Translations under genes and position numbers: made by a program
Part shown: positions 1 through 10,403 of the stretch, piece after piece
Layout: every line of letters begins with the position of its first letter
How positions within the stretch are numbered: the stretch's first letter is position 1
Assembly: GCA_030760725.1 (NCBI GenBank)
Contig: JASWHV010000011.1
Location: 11,185,501 to 11,249,500, forward strand
Reading direction: 5' to 3'
Origin: Neostapfia colusana
Taxonomy: Eukaryota; Streptophyta; Magnoliopsida; Poales; Poaceae
DNA length: 64,000 nucleotides
The notes under the pieces: model-generated
Database searches by the model: none
Told to the model about the DNA's origin: nothing
Seen by the model: the letters and a program-made list of their open reading frames with translations, nothing else

Positions 1-1115
1 CCTCTCATTACATTCTTCTGTTGTGGCTGCGCGGGCTTCTTCTTTGGGCACTTATGGGCGTAGTGCCCCACTCCACCACAGTTAAAACATTGCACCCCAA
101 CCTTAGGTGCCTGACCTTTGTTGTCTTGGGGTTGGTTTGGAGGTCCTTGTACTGCCGGTCGAGGTGGATATACGGGGCGAGGCTGCTGTACAAACTGACG
201 TTGTGGCTGTGCTGGTGCTGCCGGAGGCCTGTAGTTCGGGTTGTACCCTCTTGGTGCTGAGTAGGGTACCGCAGCACGGTTCGTCTGCCCTGCGGGTTGC
301 TGCATCAGACGTGGGCGGGTGTTGCTCCCTGAGGCTTGATGTGACCACCCGGCCTTCCTCTTGTTCTCATTTTCCACGGCCTTCAGCTTCCTTTCTAACA
401 CAAACGCTCTGTCCACCATCTTTTGGAAGCTTTCATACTCATTTGAGGACATTGCACACTGCATTTCTACGGTAAGTCCTTCCACAAAACAATCTTGTTT
501 CTGCTCGTCAGTCTCTATGTCCCGTGGGGCATAACGGGAGAGTTGAGTGAATTTAGTGAGGTATTCCTTCACGGACATGTTCCCTTGCTGCAATCCCAAG
601 AACTCCTTCCTCTTGTTTTTGAGTTCACCCCTTGGTATGTAATGGTTGCGGAAGCTACGCTTGAACTCTTCCTAGGTGATGTTCTCAGGGTCATGATGGG
701 CGGCCACGTAGGCGGTCCACCAATCAGCAGCAGGTCCATGCAATTGATGAGAGGCAAACAGCACCCTCTCATACCCTTGGCACTATATGATCCTAATCTT
801 GCTCTCAATGGTCTTAAGCCAATCATCTGCCTCCAGGGGTTCAGCAGCACTTGCAAACTTTGGAGGTTGAGTTCCTAGAAACTCACTCAACCTTTGTTGG
901 CGTGGTGCATCTTGTGGAGGTGGAATTTGATGCAAGTTGGCCACCACTTGAGTCAAGTTCTGGATGAGCTGATTTTGATTCTCCAGCATTTGGTGGAGGG
1001 GATTCACTCCTTCACGGCGCCCACCCCTGTCTTGGCCTCCAGAAAGATGAGGGTTGCAGGCCTCATCGTTGTTGTTGGCGGGGTTGGCAACACGGCCCTT
1101 TCCTCTTCCGGCCAT
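1..1115 (-). pseudogene. gag: TE-1 gag, broken, runs off left edge
   Basis: Retrotransposon Gag, the structural protein of the cytoplasmic particle. The start is ATG at 1113-1115 (M-A-G-R-G-K-G). A low-complexity N-terminus is followed by the chromovirus capsid segment (L-E-A-D-D-W-L-K-T-I-E-S-K). A CX2CX4HX4C zinc knuckle (C-F-N-C..G-H-Y-A-H-K-C) lies at about 48-89. In-frame TAG codons at 783-785 and 672-674 interrupt it, so it cannot make full-length Gag without readthrough. The gag of TE-7 (55357) is a close relative: it shares the R-G-G-R-x-G-V segment and the Q-P-P-K-F-A motif. The upstream gene is orf0. Confidence 0.85.
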
Positions 1116-1420
1116 CTGGCATGATCAACCAAATGTTAATTTAAAGTATTACATATTATCTTACTACTTTCACTTGTTTGTACTTTGAAGTGTTGAGGCT
1201 TTGTTACATTTTTCTGAGGGTTTATATCTCACGCAAAAATAAATGCAATATTATTTCATGTGGTTTCACACACCAAAGCAAGACAATCTGAAGACGAGGC
1301 TGTGGACAATTGCTCATGGCTTCCACAACTCACGTCACACACCAATCATTAACACACCATTAACTAAGATAACGACTCGACTACTCGACATCCTGCTAAA
1401 ACTAAGGGAAGGACTCTACA
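1116..1420 (-). other. TE-1 spacer between orf0 and gag
   Basis: AT-rich leader of about 300 bp between the orf0 stop and the gag ATG. I see no coding signal in it. Confidence 0.6.
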
Positions 1421-2199
1421 CTACTCGTATTCACTGAGCTGGCTCCTCGGGGTCTTCCTCATCATTGCGGCTGCCTTCTGACTCTGCTTTGGGTGGGGAG
1501 GCTGCTGGTGGAGAAGTGCGACGACGCCTGATCGCCCGGCGATCTGGGAGTCAGGAGTCCATGTATCTTTCACGGTGACACACAGTTCATTCCCATCTCC
1601 TCTTTCTATCGCCCTTAAGCAGGCTCGCAGCAACGCCTCCGTTTCCTTCAGGGTGTCCCGAACATCCTGAAGTTCTTGCTGACACTCCTGCAGTTGAGTG
1701 CTGAGCATAGCAGCATCCTCCAAGCACAAGGCCATGTGCTCATGGGAAGTCCCTTGCTGCACTGGCGGGTACTTATATTCCGCGGTACCACTCTCACGCT
1801 GGAGGACATACATGTACTCAGTCCTGTCCAGGTGGCGACGATAGATGTGACTCTGGCAGGTGATGGCCTCCCAGGTGCATCCTTCTCCGCATCGACCTGT
1901 GTCGCTCGACAAGCTGGTGAGCGGTGGATCTTGAGTAGCTGATTTTCATGGATAATCCTCATTTCTGAACTCCATTCTTCCCGCTTCTCCCGGATGGTTC
2001 TGGTGGAGCTATAGTGTATGATTAGCTTGCCCGTATTGCCGGCGGCTTCGAGCATACGTCGAAGACGGCGCAACAAGCCTCCTACTGCCAATCCGTAGGA
2101 AAGGTACATCACCGGACGACTCTCCTCTCTTTCGGCAAGGGCAACTACGGGAACTCTCCCTCCTGTGGACTTGCGAGCGGTGCGAATCATGCGAACCAT
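1421..2199 (-). pseudogene. TE-1 orf0 (extra ORF upstream of gag), frameshifted
   Basis: An ORF between primer-binding site and gag starts at ATG 2197-2199 (M-V-R-M-I-R-T-A-R). The frame is open to about 1910 and the coding signal then continues in another frame to the stop at 1421-1423, so one frameshift has occurred near 1905. The second half holds a coiled-coil-like run rich in Gln/Glu/Leu (Q-L-Q-E-C-Q-Q-E-L-Q-D-V-R) and ends in acidic residues. TE-7 carries the same run at 52760-52830, which supports a real family gene. Function is unknown. Extra upstream ORFs of this kind are, from memory, described for RIRE3/RIRE8-type grass elements. Confidence 0.7.
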
Positions 2200-2402
2200 C
2201 TAAAACAGAAAGCATTTAAACTTAGGTTAGATAAACATTTAAACAAAAATCCTATTTTTGAATGAAAGTTGAGGTAAGATGAAGAAAGTGACTCCATTAA
2301 ATAACACTTTTCAACACACACCTTGTAAAATAGTTTTTAAGAAAATAGGGCCCTTAAATACGTCCATTTCTACCTAGGTCCACGTTCCTATGGGCAACCT
2401 TG

Positions 2403-2414
2403 GCTCTGATACCA
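2403..2414 (-). promoter_or_regulatory. TE-1 primer-binding site (initiator tRNA-Met)
   Basis: Complement reads TGGTATCAGAGC, the standard match to the 3' end of initiator tRNA-Met. It lies four bases inside the LTR end at 2419. Confidence 0.93.
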
Positions 2415-2514
2415 CTTCTGTCACACCCGGTTTTTCCGAATAACAACCAAGTGAATGTCACATGTATGCCAGGATCATTTTCTCATACATGTGATGACAA
2501 ATAGTGAAGCATCA

Positions 2515-2520
2515 TTTATT
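2515..2520 (-). terminator. Poly(A) signal AATAAA in LTR L1
   Basis: The complement reads GTAATAAATG, about 115 bases downstream of the L1 exon-3 stop. A matching GTAATAAA occurs at the same relative place in L2 and in LTR D. Confidence 0.55.
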
Positions 2521-2634
2521 ACAAGCCAGGTGTCGAATATAAATAAGTCTTACATAGCAAATGTCTCGATGGACAATAATAAGCTCATCACAAGTAAATA
2601 AACTAGCAGCGGAATATTATTCTTGAGGGCTCCG

Positions 2635-3889
2635 TCACAGGCGTTGCCCGGGGGTCTCCATGAACCTAGAAACCTTCTTTGGGTCCAAAGTCTTGGTCAT
2701 TATACACCACCTTATTATCTTGACTTGAGCAGCAATATAAACCAACAAATATGCAAGGTTGAGTACCGATGGTACTCAGCAAGTGTGGGAAAGTTATGTC
2801 ATGCATGGCTAGAACAAGGGGAGGTTGAACTCATGGTTAAAGCACTACGCAATTAATACCTATCACCTTAGCTTATTAAGCACCTACATTACTACACAGG
2901 TGAAACGGTCCCAATCTCCCATCCCATCATCATAACCAAATAACCATAACATCATTTCCAATGTTAAGCTCCCCGCTTAACATTCTCAACTTCCAAAACC
3001 ATCACTCCTCTAATCATGAATAAGTCTAAGCCGCTCTTAACCGTGAGCACGGCTGTCATGACAGTTTTGACTCTGCAGAGTTTGCACCACTGTACCCACA
3101 TGTAGTGATTTCATCCCCCGTTGCCGGGTGGACTAAAAGAACCTCCATTATGCCAGTGGCTACGAACCACATTCACACTTCCCAGGTGTGTAGCCAGGAG
3201 ATCACTACGAAGCCTTTACAAAGGGATTCCCGACGAGCATGGGCCCACTGAGGTTTCACCCCTAACAGCATACAAGAGGCTCCAACCCCGCTGCAGTGGC
3301 ACCCTCTTGAGCCTTGCGGTTCATATGGTAGTCCAGCTGACACCTATTCCCCGCACCATCCAACACACCCATACTACGCCGGGGATACACCTAATTAATT
3401 GGCCAAGCTGCCCCATCTCAGCATGTGGTTGGCACGGTAAAGCCAGGTTACATGCTCCATGAACCGGTCCTTAGGATCCAGGCAAGTACTAAACACAAAC
3501 CCAAGTCTCGTGCACCCAACACCAGCCAAAACATCCAACTTGCCTTGATCCCTACCTCTACATAACTCACAATATCTCATTCAAGAGTATGGTAATATAA
3601 ATTGATGATCTCATATCCCAAATGTCCAATTCTAAGCATGGCTAAGCATATGCATAATAATAAATGACATGATAAAATAAATCCCAACCCAGGCTACAAG
3701 GAAACAAGGTAATGCAATTCTAGGGAAACTTCCTAGCATGGGTTTCATATTTCAATTGACAATGCAAATAATTCTAGCTACACATCCTAGCATAGGATCA
3801 AAGTGGTCAAGGACACTTGCCTCCTTCCTGCTGCTCTTGAAATAGGTAGTCCTGATCTTGGAAAGGAATAACTTGCTCTTGAGCAGGTT
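2635..3889 (-). CDS. Putative spliced LTR ORF, exons 2-3, in L1
   Basis: Two exons are predicted on the minus strand. Exon 2 is 3889-3821, after acceptor GATGTAG; it encodes 22 residues rich in Gln/Glu (starts P-A-Q-E-Q-V-I-P-F-Q) and ends in phase 1 at a GC donor, AG then GCAAGTG. Exon 3 is 2723-2635, in phase, 29 codons to TGA. Exon 2 has the same phases (2 in, 1 out) and the same unusual donor as the copies in LTRs A, C, D, K and L2. Exon 3 here is basic rather than acidic and its acceptor (CTCAAG) is weaker, so this part is doubtful. A strong phase-1 donor (GAG then GTGAGA, 5195/5194) lies upstream, but I found no ATG in that frame. Product unknown. Confidence 0.4.
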
Positions 3890-5460
3890 CTACATCATAC
3901 CATCACACATAGCAAAAGAAAAACAACAATCCATAAGACATAATTCACACTTCCACTTCATACAAACCACACATTCACATGTATAAAAGTCATTCACAAA
4001 TTCTATGTGTTGTGGTTACTCTATGTGTGTTGATCTTTTGCTTACATGCACTTTTAATCATGTGTATATGATTCCTACTTTTGTATTCACATTTATACTT
4101 GCATACTATATATATGAGTTTCCAATTTAAATAAATTCCTTATATTCAATTACTACACCTTTTAGCTACCAAGTATGCATGAAAGGTATTTTCCTACTCC
4201 ATATGTGTCTTCAGAAGTTCTACCAACCCTAAACTGAATTCTTTGGATTTTGGAATCTTCATTTATCATTTTCTAATTATTTATACCTAGCTTGCTATAT
4301 TTTCAAATTTACTTCCTATGCCTAAATATGTACTTTATTATGAAAATAGTAAGACACATCATCTAAACAGAATAGGTTCTGATCCAAAATAGTTAATAAT
4401 ATATTTTTGATCTTTTCCTCTGATGTAAAATATTTTACATTTATTTTTTTCTAATTTTCAGAATTATTCTCTACTTAAAAATGTGTCCCTCTAACTAATA
4501 AACGTGAATAATCAATTATATAGATTCTTTTCAGCCAAAAATCTATTTTTATCTCACTCCAAGGTTTTCTAAGTACTGGGAAAGTTTTTAATTTGAATTT
4601 GACACTATGTTTGTCCCACCTTTTAAATTTTAAATACTAGCCACTTATTCAAATTCCTAACTTTAATATCAAATAGGGTTAAAAAAAGGTAAACTCACCC
4701 CACTACAGGGTCCATTAATTTATTATAAGAATTTTCAGGGGTCTAGCTACACATAATAGAGGGGTTTTTTCCTAATTTTTATTAAGTCCAGGGGCTAAAA
4801 CTGATTTTTAAATGAATTTACATGATTTTCTGAAGTTCCAGGGGCTAGATCAGAAGTTTCCGGGGCTAGCTCTTATTTCCCGAGAACCCCAGGGGGTAGC
4901 ACGTAAGAATTCCAGTCTTTATAACGCGGGGCTGACGTGGACCGTCCGATTTAAAACAGACGGCTGAGATTATAATGTCGAACCGGTACGCGGGGATTTA
5001 AACTCTACCGTGCGATTTAAAATAAACGGCGCACAATCGGCCACGTCGCTCTGATTGAGCGCGGGCGGCGCTGCCCGGCGGCGCACGGTGGCGGGATGCG
5101 GCGATCTCGCCTTAGAGTTTCGGATCTTCATAAATTCTTCCTAGAACTGTGATTTTATGGCATAGATCGGTGGAGGGGAGGTCGGGGATCTCACCTCGGG
5201 GGTTTTCTTGAGCTCGGAGGTCCTGGAAGGCGGTCGGCGATGAGGTCCGAGGTGAATTCACGGCGAGGCTCGTCGGCGCTGTGTTTGAACCGCAAACCAC
5301 CGCGGTTTCTGCACCTGCGAGGTTCCCCGGAGGCGGTGGATCAAGACCAGCGAGTTAGATCGGAATTTCCGAGCGTAGAATGGCCAGAATTCGCCGGAGG
5401 GGCTCGGGTTCTCACCGGAGAGAAAATCGGCAGACCGTGGGGAAAACGGGATGATGCCGG

Positions 5461-5470
5461 GGTTTTTATA
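5461..5470 (-). promoter_or_regulatory. TATA box of LTR L1
   Basis: The complement reads CTATAAAAACC inside a GC-rich U3. It lies about 400 bp inside the LTR start and upstream of the candidate exon-1 region. Confidence 0.6.
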
Positions 5471-5866
5471 GACGGGGGAAGGGCGGCGTTCGGTTGTGAT
5501 CGAGTTTGCCTCGCCCACGAACAAAATTCGGCTGGGATACGCAGGAATCCGGGTCAGTTTTGATTCGGGGTGAGAGAGAGTCCGGCCGAGCGCGGCGCTA
5601 GCGCGAGGAAGAAGAAAGACTGGCGGGCCCCGCCTGTCAGTGGGAAGAAGAGGGCGCGCGCGGCTGCGGGCTGGCGCGGGATCGGTGGGCCGGCTGGTGG
5701 GTTTCGGCCCACTGGCCGGTTTTTTTCTGTTTTCCTTTTTCTTTTTCTATTTCTTTTCTGTTTTGAGTTTAATTTGAATTCCAGTTTGAATTTGAATTTT
5801 TGCAACACATGCAACACGTCCAAAAATTTTTAAATTCCCCTCTGAACAGGATTTTGGGGTGTTACA

Positions 5867-6487
5867 GAAGCTCTCTACGGTCGCAAATGCCGCACCCCAT
5901 TAAACTGGTGCGAGTCCGGTGAAAGGGTCACATTCGGGGTTGATGTGGTGAACGACGCCGAAGAGCGCGTCCGGACGATTCAAGCCAACTTGAAGGACGC
6001 TCAATCCCGGCAAAAGAGCTACGCTGATAAGAGGCGTAGACCACTGCACTTCGACGTCGGTGAACACTTGTACCTCCGTGTGTCTCCGATGAAGGGCGTG
6101 CACCGGTTCAGCGTGAAGGGGAAGCTCGCTCCCCGTTTCATTGGGCCCTATGCTATCACCGAGAAGTGTGGACCAGCGGCATATAGACTGGAGCTACTGG
6201 AATCTCTTGCTGGTGTCCATGACATTTTCCATGTCTCACAACTGAGAAAATGTCTGAAGCATACCGCTGCTGTTCCTACCGAAGACATCGGCGAGCTGCA
6301 ACCGGATTTAACGTATGATGAATATCCGGTGGCGATTATTGATGAGAAAGCCCGAACCACGCATAGCCGAACGTTGTGGTTCTACAAGATACTCTGGAGA
6401 AATCACACCGCCGAAGAAGCGACGTGGGAGAGCGAGGAATTCCTTCGCTCAAATTACCCGGAGTTTGTGGCGTCTCAACACGGGTAA
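5867..6487 (+). pseudogene. pol: TE-2 integrase C-terminus and chromodomain (5'-truncated by TE-1)
   Basis: Open from the first codon after the TE-1 junction (E-A-L-Y-G-R-K-C-R-T-P-L) to TAA at 6485-6487, about 206 residues without a stop. It starts after the DDE core and contains the region Q-S-R-Q-K-S-Y-A-D-K-R-R-R, then G-V-H-D-I-F-H-V-S-Q-L-R-K-C. It ends in a chromodomain-like tail with W-x-x-x-x-A-E-E-A-T-W-E and S-E-E-F-L. Chromodomains steer chromovirus integration to chromatin. The frame is intact, but the gene is split by TE-1, so it is a fragment. Confidence 0.9.
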
Positions 6488-6540
6488 GTCCCTATTACAT
6501 TGCTATCTCTTCCGTTATAATCTCGGGACGAGAGTCTTTT

Positions 6541-6553
6541 AAGGGGGGAGGGA
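6541..6553 (+). promoter_or_regulatory. TE-2 polypurine tract
   Basis: AAGGGGGGAGGGA lies directly before the LTR start TGTAAAAGCC. It is the usual plus-strand primer site. TE-4 has an equivalent at 32538-32550. Confidence 0.9.
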
Positions 6554-9500
6554 TGTAAAAGCCCAAGAAAAGGGACTTGCAAAAACTTTCATCACCTCAC
6601 AACACCAAAGTTTTTGTCGTGGATATCTTGTGAAAAATTGTGAAGAGCAAGTAACCTCCATCAAAAGAGTGATTAGAGGGGAAAGCCCTAACTTTCACAA
6701 AGTAGGATTTCTACACATGAACATGGGAGGTTGAACTCACCACTAGGACTTGAAAAGTCTTGGGAAGGTCCATGCCAAATTTCATGCAAATCCAACACAT
6801 TGTGAGGCACTTTTGAAGACAATTCATAAAGAGGCCAATTTGAATGCAAATTCAAATTGAAGCAGCTTTCATCACTCAAATTCAAAAGTTAGCTTCATAT
6901 ACAAACTCAGCACATTTTTCTGAGTTAGCCCACAAATTTTCATCCCCATTGGAGTTCAGCTTGTCGGGAGCTAAATTTGCAAGAATTCAAAACTGAAGTT
7001 GAATTTCAGTTCAAACATGAAGCAAACTTAGCCCAACAAAGTTCAAATTTGAGAACTCAAATTCAAACCAAAACGTGGGGGCTAAGTCTCACATTCAATT
7101 GTGAGTAGCTGAGGATATTTTGGCACAAACAGAATTGAGAAAAATTGGAAAAGGAATTAGAGGGAGGCCCACATGTCAGCAGACTTCAGTCTGAAGTTTC
7201 CCCTCGGGTTATTTTTCCTCGGCCGAAGTCGAGCGCGCCAGCGCGACCGCGCTCCGACCGCCAGCAGCGGTCAAGCGGCCACCTCACGGTGCAAAAGTCG
7301 CGGCTCAAAGGCCAGCGCACACGCTACGCCACCCCTTCTTCCGTTTTCCAAGTGAGAACGACCACCACCCGAGCTCCTTCCTTGGTTCCGCGCAAGAACA
7401 GAGCGCCGACCTCCGTTGATCCCCGGTGTCCGAGAGCTAGGACCCGTCTCGTGCCCGGCGAGCTATAGAAAAAAGGTCCACTTCAAGGTGCGTGACACGC
7501 TCGTGCCGACCGTTCCTCCTCTCGTACCTCGTCGGGGTAGTATTTGGCCGTTTATCCATTCGGTGTTCAAAATACCAAAGGTTGCAAAACGAGGAAATTC
7601 GGAGTAGATAGCTCACCACCAGGGATTCCGAGCTACACACACGTTCTGCACTGGTACACGACCACCTAGGATCAAAAACCAGCAAGAACCATGGGCTAGG
7701 GTTACGGTTCTTCGAAATTTTTGGGGCACAGCCGATATCGGGCCTAGTTCGACGGTGAGCCCCTAGTTGCCGACGTTTCTCACGAGATAAGAGTCCTGGA
7801 CGTTGCTCCCGAGGTCGTGGCGATGCTATAGGAGCTAACCGGAGCAAGGTTGGGGCAGTACAGTGCCCTAGCGACGTCGCCGAAGTTACCGCAGCTACTG
7901 TCGCCGTCGCGCCTAGGTTGCTGGCCATCCTCGATCCGAGGTAAGGTCGGCTACGTGTCCCTCACGCAAAAATGTGCAGTGGCGGAAAAAATCAGCAAGT
8001 TCCGAGGGCCGGAACCCCTTCCCGGCGAGAGCTCCGGCGAGCTCGGCGGCGGGGTCACGCGGGGGGCTGGAGGAAGACGAAGGGGGTAGGCCCCACTCGT
8101 AAACGGCTGGAAGTAAACGGGCAGGATTTTCTGTGGTCCAGGATCCAGTGTGGCTGCGCGGGAACGGGTCTGTGGCCCCGTGTGGCTCGGCTCCAGCAGT
8201 CAACACGTGTGGGATGGACTCACCTGCAGGATTTAAACATTTTGAGGATTTCCAGTTTTAGTTCAAACTTCAAATGCATAGAACTTTTGCTAGGAAACTC
8301 CAAATTCAATGAACCAAATTTCGCTGAACTCAGAATTCTGAGTACTTTCCAACAATACCAATTTCATCTCATGAAACCTAATAGTTTTCCAGAATTATTT
8401 CCCTAAAGTTTAAAGTGTTGGGAAATTTATCTGGAGAATTACTTCATGAAAAATTCTGAAATTTGGCTGAGTGGTTCATTGGAAAATCCTTGAGTCACAG
8501 TAAAATTTTCAGACTCATCCAAGTTCATTTAGTCCCCTTAATGGGGTGATTAAGTGAACTGCCCTGAGAAAATAGAAAAATGTACAGAAACATTTTTCAG
8601 ATTTTCTCAAATCTTAATTATGGCATAACTTTCAGTAGAATTCTTCAAATGACATGAAACCAATTCCATTAGAACCATATTAAATTCTAGTTTCCAGAAA
8701 GTAGTTGGAGCCATGAAAACCCCTGGAATTACTTAGAGGCTCAAATATTGACCAATTAGGCTTTTATTTGTACAAAGTTCAAATGAACTTTGTTTCAAAT
8801 GAAACTTGGTGAAGACTCTAGTTAGGACCTTACCAAGCCACCATAAAAATTTCAGAACCAAAGGGGAAGGCTAGGTAGAGTTAGTAGTAATTATGTATTC
8901 AAGTTTACACATTGCATTTAAATTGACATGTAGCATTTCATTAACGTATAGTCGCTGAAGGCGAGGAGACTCCGGAAGTGCTCGACTTCCTCCTTCCGGA
9001 GGAAGACCTAACCACCGACCAGCAGCAACAAGGCAAGCCCCGGTTTGCATTAAGCTTTTTATAAAGTTTTACTTTGTTTACATACGTAGTGTGAAGTGTG
9101 TATGTGCATTTGGTGTAGGATGGATGAATACCCAACTGCATAACCAGAATTTTTCCCCCAGAGTGAGGGTAGTGTCTAGGGCCTCGAATAGACAGGCTAT
9201 GCTTAATTATTCATAGGACTTTGGTACAAGTCGAGTAGTTGGAATCTACTCGTGAGTTAGGCTTGGGACACACGGGTTTGGTTCGAGTGATGTGAGATCA
9301 CTTTAGTAATAAAAATGAGACTAGGCAGGGGATAGGGTGCAGCAAGAGGAAGTCTTGTGTGCGCAGCACTGTCCGTGTCGATTCAGGACCGATCCGTGTG
9401 CGGCCCTGCTGAACAAGTATTGAACGTACCGAAGGCATATCGGATATATGGGCCCCGATAAACTGATGTAGCCTAAACCTCCGGACGTCGAGGCATAGCA

Positions 9501-10403
9501 CACCGATTTATAGGTGTAGGTTGAGGGCAGCAAGGTGGAAATCCGCTAACGGGCATAGAGAGATGCTCCGTGTAGGGAACCTCCTGCTCGTTTTGGTGCA
9601 ACCGGTTCGACATTTGGGCTGTTGGGTGAAAGGTTGTCCCGTAATGCATCGAGTGAGCGTGCTGTGCAGCTCCACGGGTGGGCGTGTGACGTGCTCTTTG
9701 GATTTTCGCTGCAGGTGTATATCGAGTCGATTCGCCGTCCCTCACGGTGACGAGTACCGCTTGTTCACTGCGTCGTAACGTAGTTAATGTATGAAATGTG
9801 ATGATTCAATATTGCTGTTATGATATAATATTGTATTGCTACATGTGTGCCACCAAATATTGCTTACTAAATTTCAGATTCATAAACTATTAACTTGTGC
9901 CTAAAAGATGAACTTGTAGGCGTGTCCATTTGCTGCAATTGTACCATCCCATGTTCATTGTACCCTACATGTAGAGTTTCATGCTTAGGTGAGTCGGTTA
10001 AGTCTTGTTGAGCCATCGTGCTCATGGTTGCTGCTTAAGTGTTCTTCAGGTGAGGAGCCACCCATGGACTCGGAGTACGAGTCCACCGGCGAGGGTTACC
10101 CTCCGTCGGGTACTACGGCTGAGTGGGAGCTGTACACGCCGCGCTGAGCTGAGATGTGCAGCTAGGGTGGGTTGCCCTAGGGCTGGGAAACCAACTTTTG
10201 CTAGATAGGCGGGCGTGAGTGGTGTATTTTAGACTTCCGCTGTGTATTATAAACAATAGTTTGTAACTGAAGTTTGTACCTGTTTGTACAGTTCAGTTTT
10301 TTCCCATGTAATATATGGTGTTCTTATGTCATGTGCTGTCGGGTGTCGCATCGTGCGGCACCACCCTCTGCGATCCTGGATGAGCGGATTCCGGTCTGCC
10401 ACA
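6554..10403 (+). repeat. TE-2 3' LTR (LTR A), T1 family, 3850 bp
   Basis: Starts TGTAAAAGCCC after the polypurine tract and ends GGTCTGCCACA at 10403. A GC-rich block (about 7200-8100) is followed by AT-rich sequence (8240-8940) and then the conserved split ORF (8952-10147). Close relatives are the TE-4 LTRs at 23092 and 32551. Long open frames in the GC-rich block (for instance 7437-7928 minus) look like chance. Confidence 0.9.
8952..10147 (+). CDS. Putative spliced LTR ORF, exons 2-3, in LTR A
   Basis: Exon 2 is 8952-9032: acceptor CGTATAG, enters in phase 2, 26 codons (A-E-G-E-E-T-P-E-V-L-D-F-L-L-P-E-E), leaves in phase 1 at a GC donor (AAG then GCAAGC). Exon 3 is 10050-10147: acceptor TTCTTCAG, joins in frame, 32 codons to TGA (ends A-E-W-E-L-Y-T-P-R). 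The product is short, acidic and without a recognised domain. Compared with LTR C, exon 2 differs at 10 codons, 7 of them synonymous. A phase-1 GT donor at 7940/7941 (CGAG then GTAAGG) could end exon 1. An ATG at 7823 matches the position of ATGs in LTRs D and K, but TAG follows two codons later, so exon 1 is unresolved here. Confidence 0.55.

Larger units (their letters stand above)
1..5866 (-). mobile_element. TE-1: partial Ty3/Gypsy retrotransposon, T2 family (5' half)
   Basis: The element reads right to left. It has a 5' LTR (2419-5866), an initiator-Met primer-binding site (2403-2414), an orf0 (1421-2199) and a gag start (1115), and runs off the left edge, so pol and the 3' LTR are not visible. 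Its LTR begins exactly at 5866, next to codon GAA of the TE-2 integrase (E-A-L-Y-G-R), so TE-1 jumped into TE-2 and is younger. Tekay/Del-like membership is inferred from the gag type, the 3.4 kb LTR and the orf0. No TE-1 chromodomain is in the window. Confidence 0.88.
2419..5866 (-). repeat. TE-1 5' LTR (L1), T2 family, 3448 bp
   Basis: The complement starts TGTAACACCCC at 5866 and ends GGGTGTGACA at 2419, followed by the primer-binding site. A TATA box is at 5461-5470 and AATAAA at 2515-2520. The segment between them is unusually long for a retroelement R region and carries the split ORF annotated at 2635-3889. The 4000-4900 stretch is AT-rich with no coding signal. The T2 copy at 58377-61185 shares both termini. 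Confidence 0.9.
5867..10403 (+). mobile_element. TE-2: 3' part of a T1 Ty3/Gypsy element
   Basis: Holds the end of integrase with chromodomain (5867-6487), a polypurine tract (6541-6553) and a complete 3' LTR (6554-10403). The 5' part lies beyond TE-1, off the window. On the right it abuts the reverse-transcriptase gene of TE-3 at 10403/10404 with no transition, so TE-2 apparently inserted into TE-3. The target duplication (TTACT at 10404-10408) cannot be checked because the other side is outside. Confidence 0.85.

Noticed and set aside
2403..2414. TGGTATCAGAGC sites as possible tRNA genes
   Set aside because: Only the 12-base primer-binding match is present; no cloverleaf around it.
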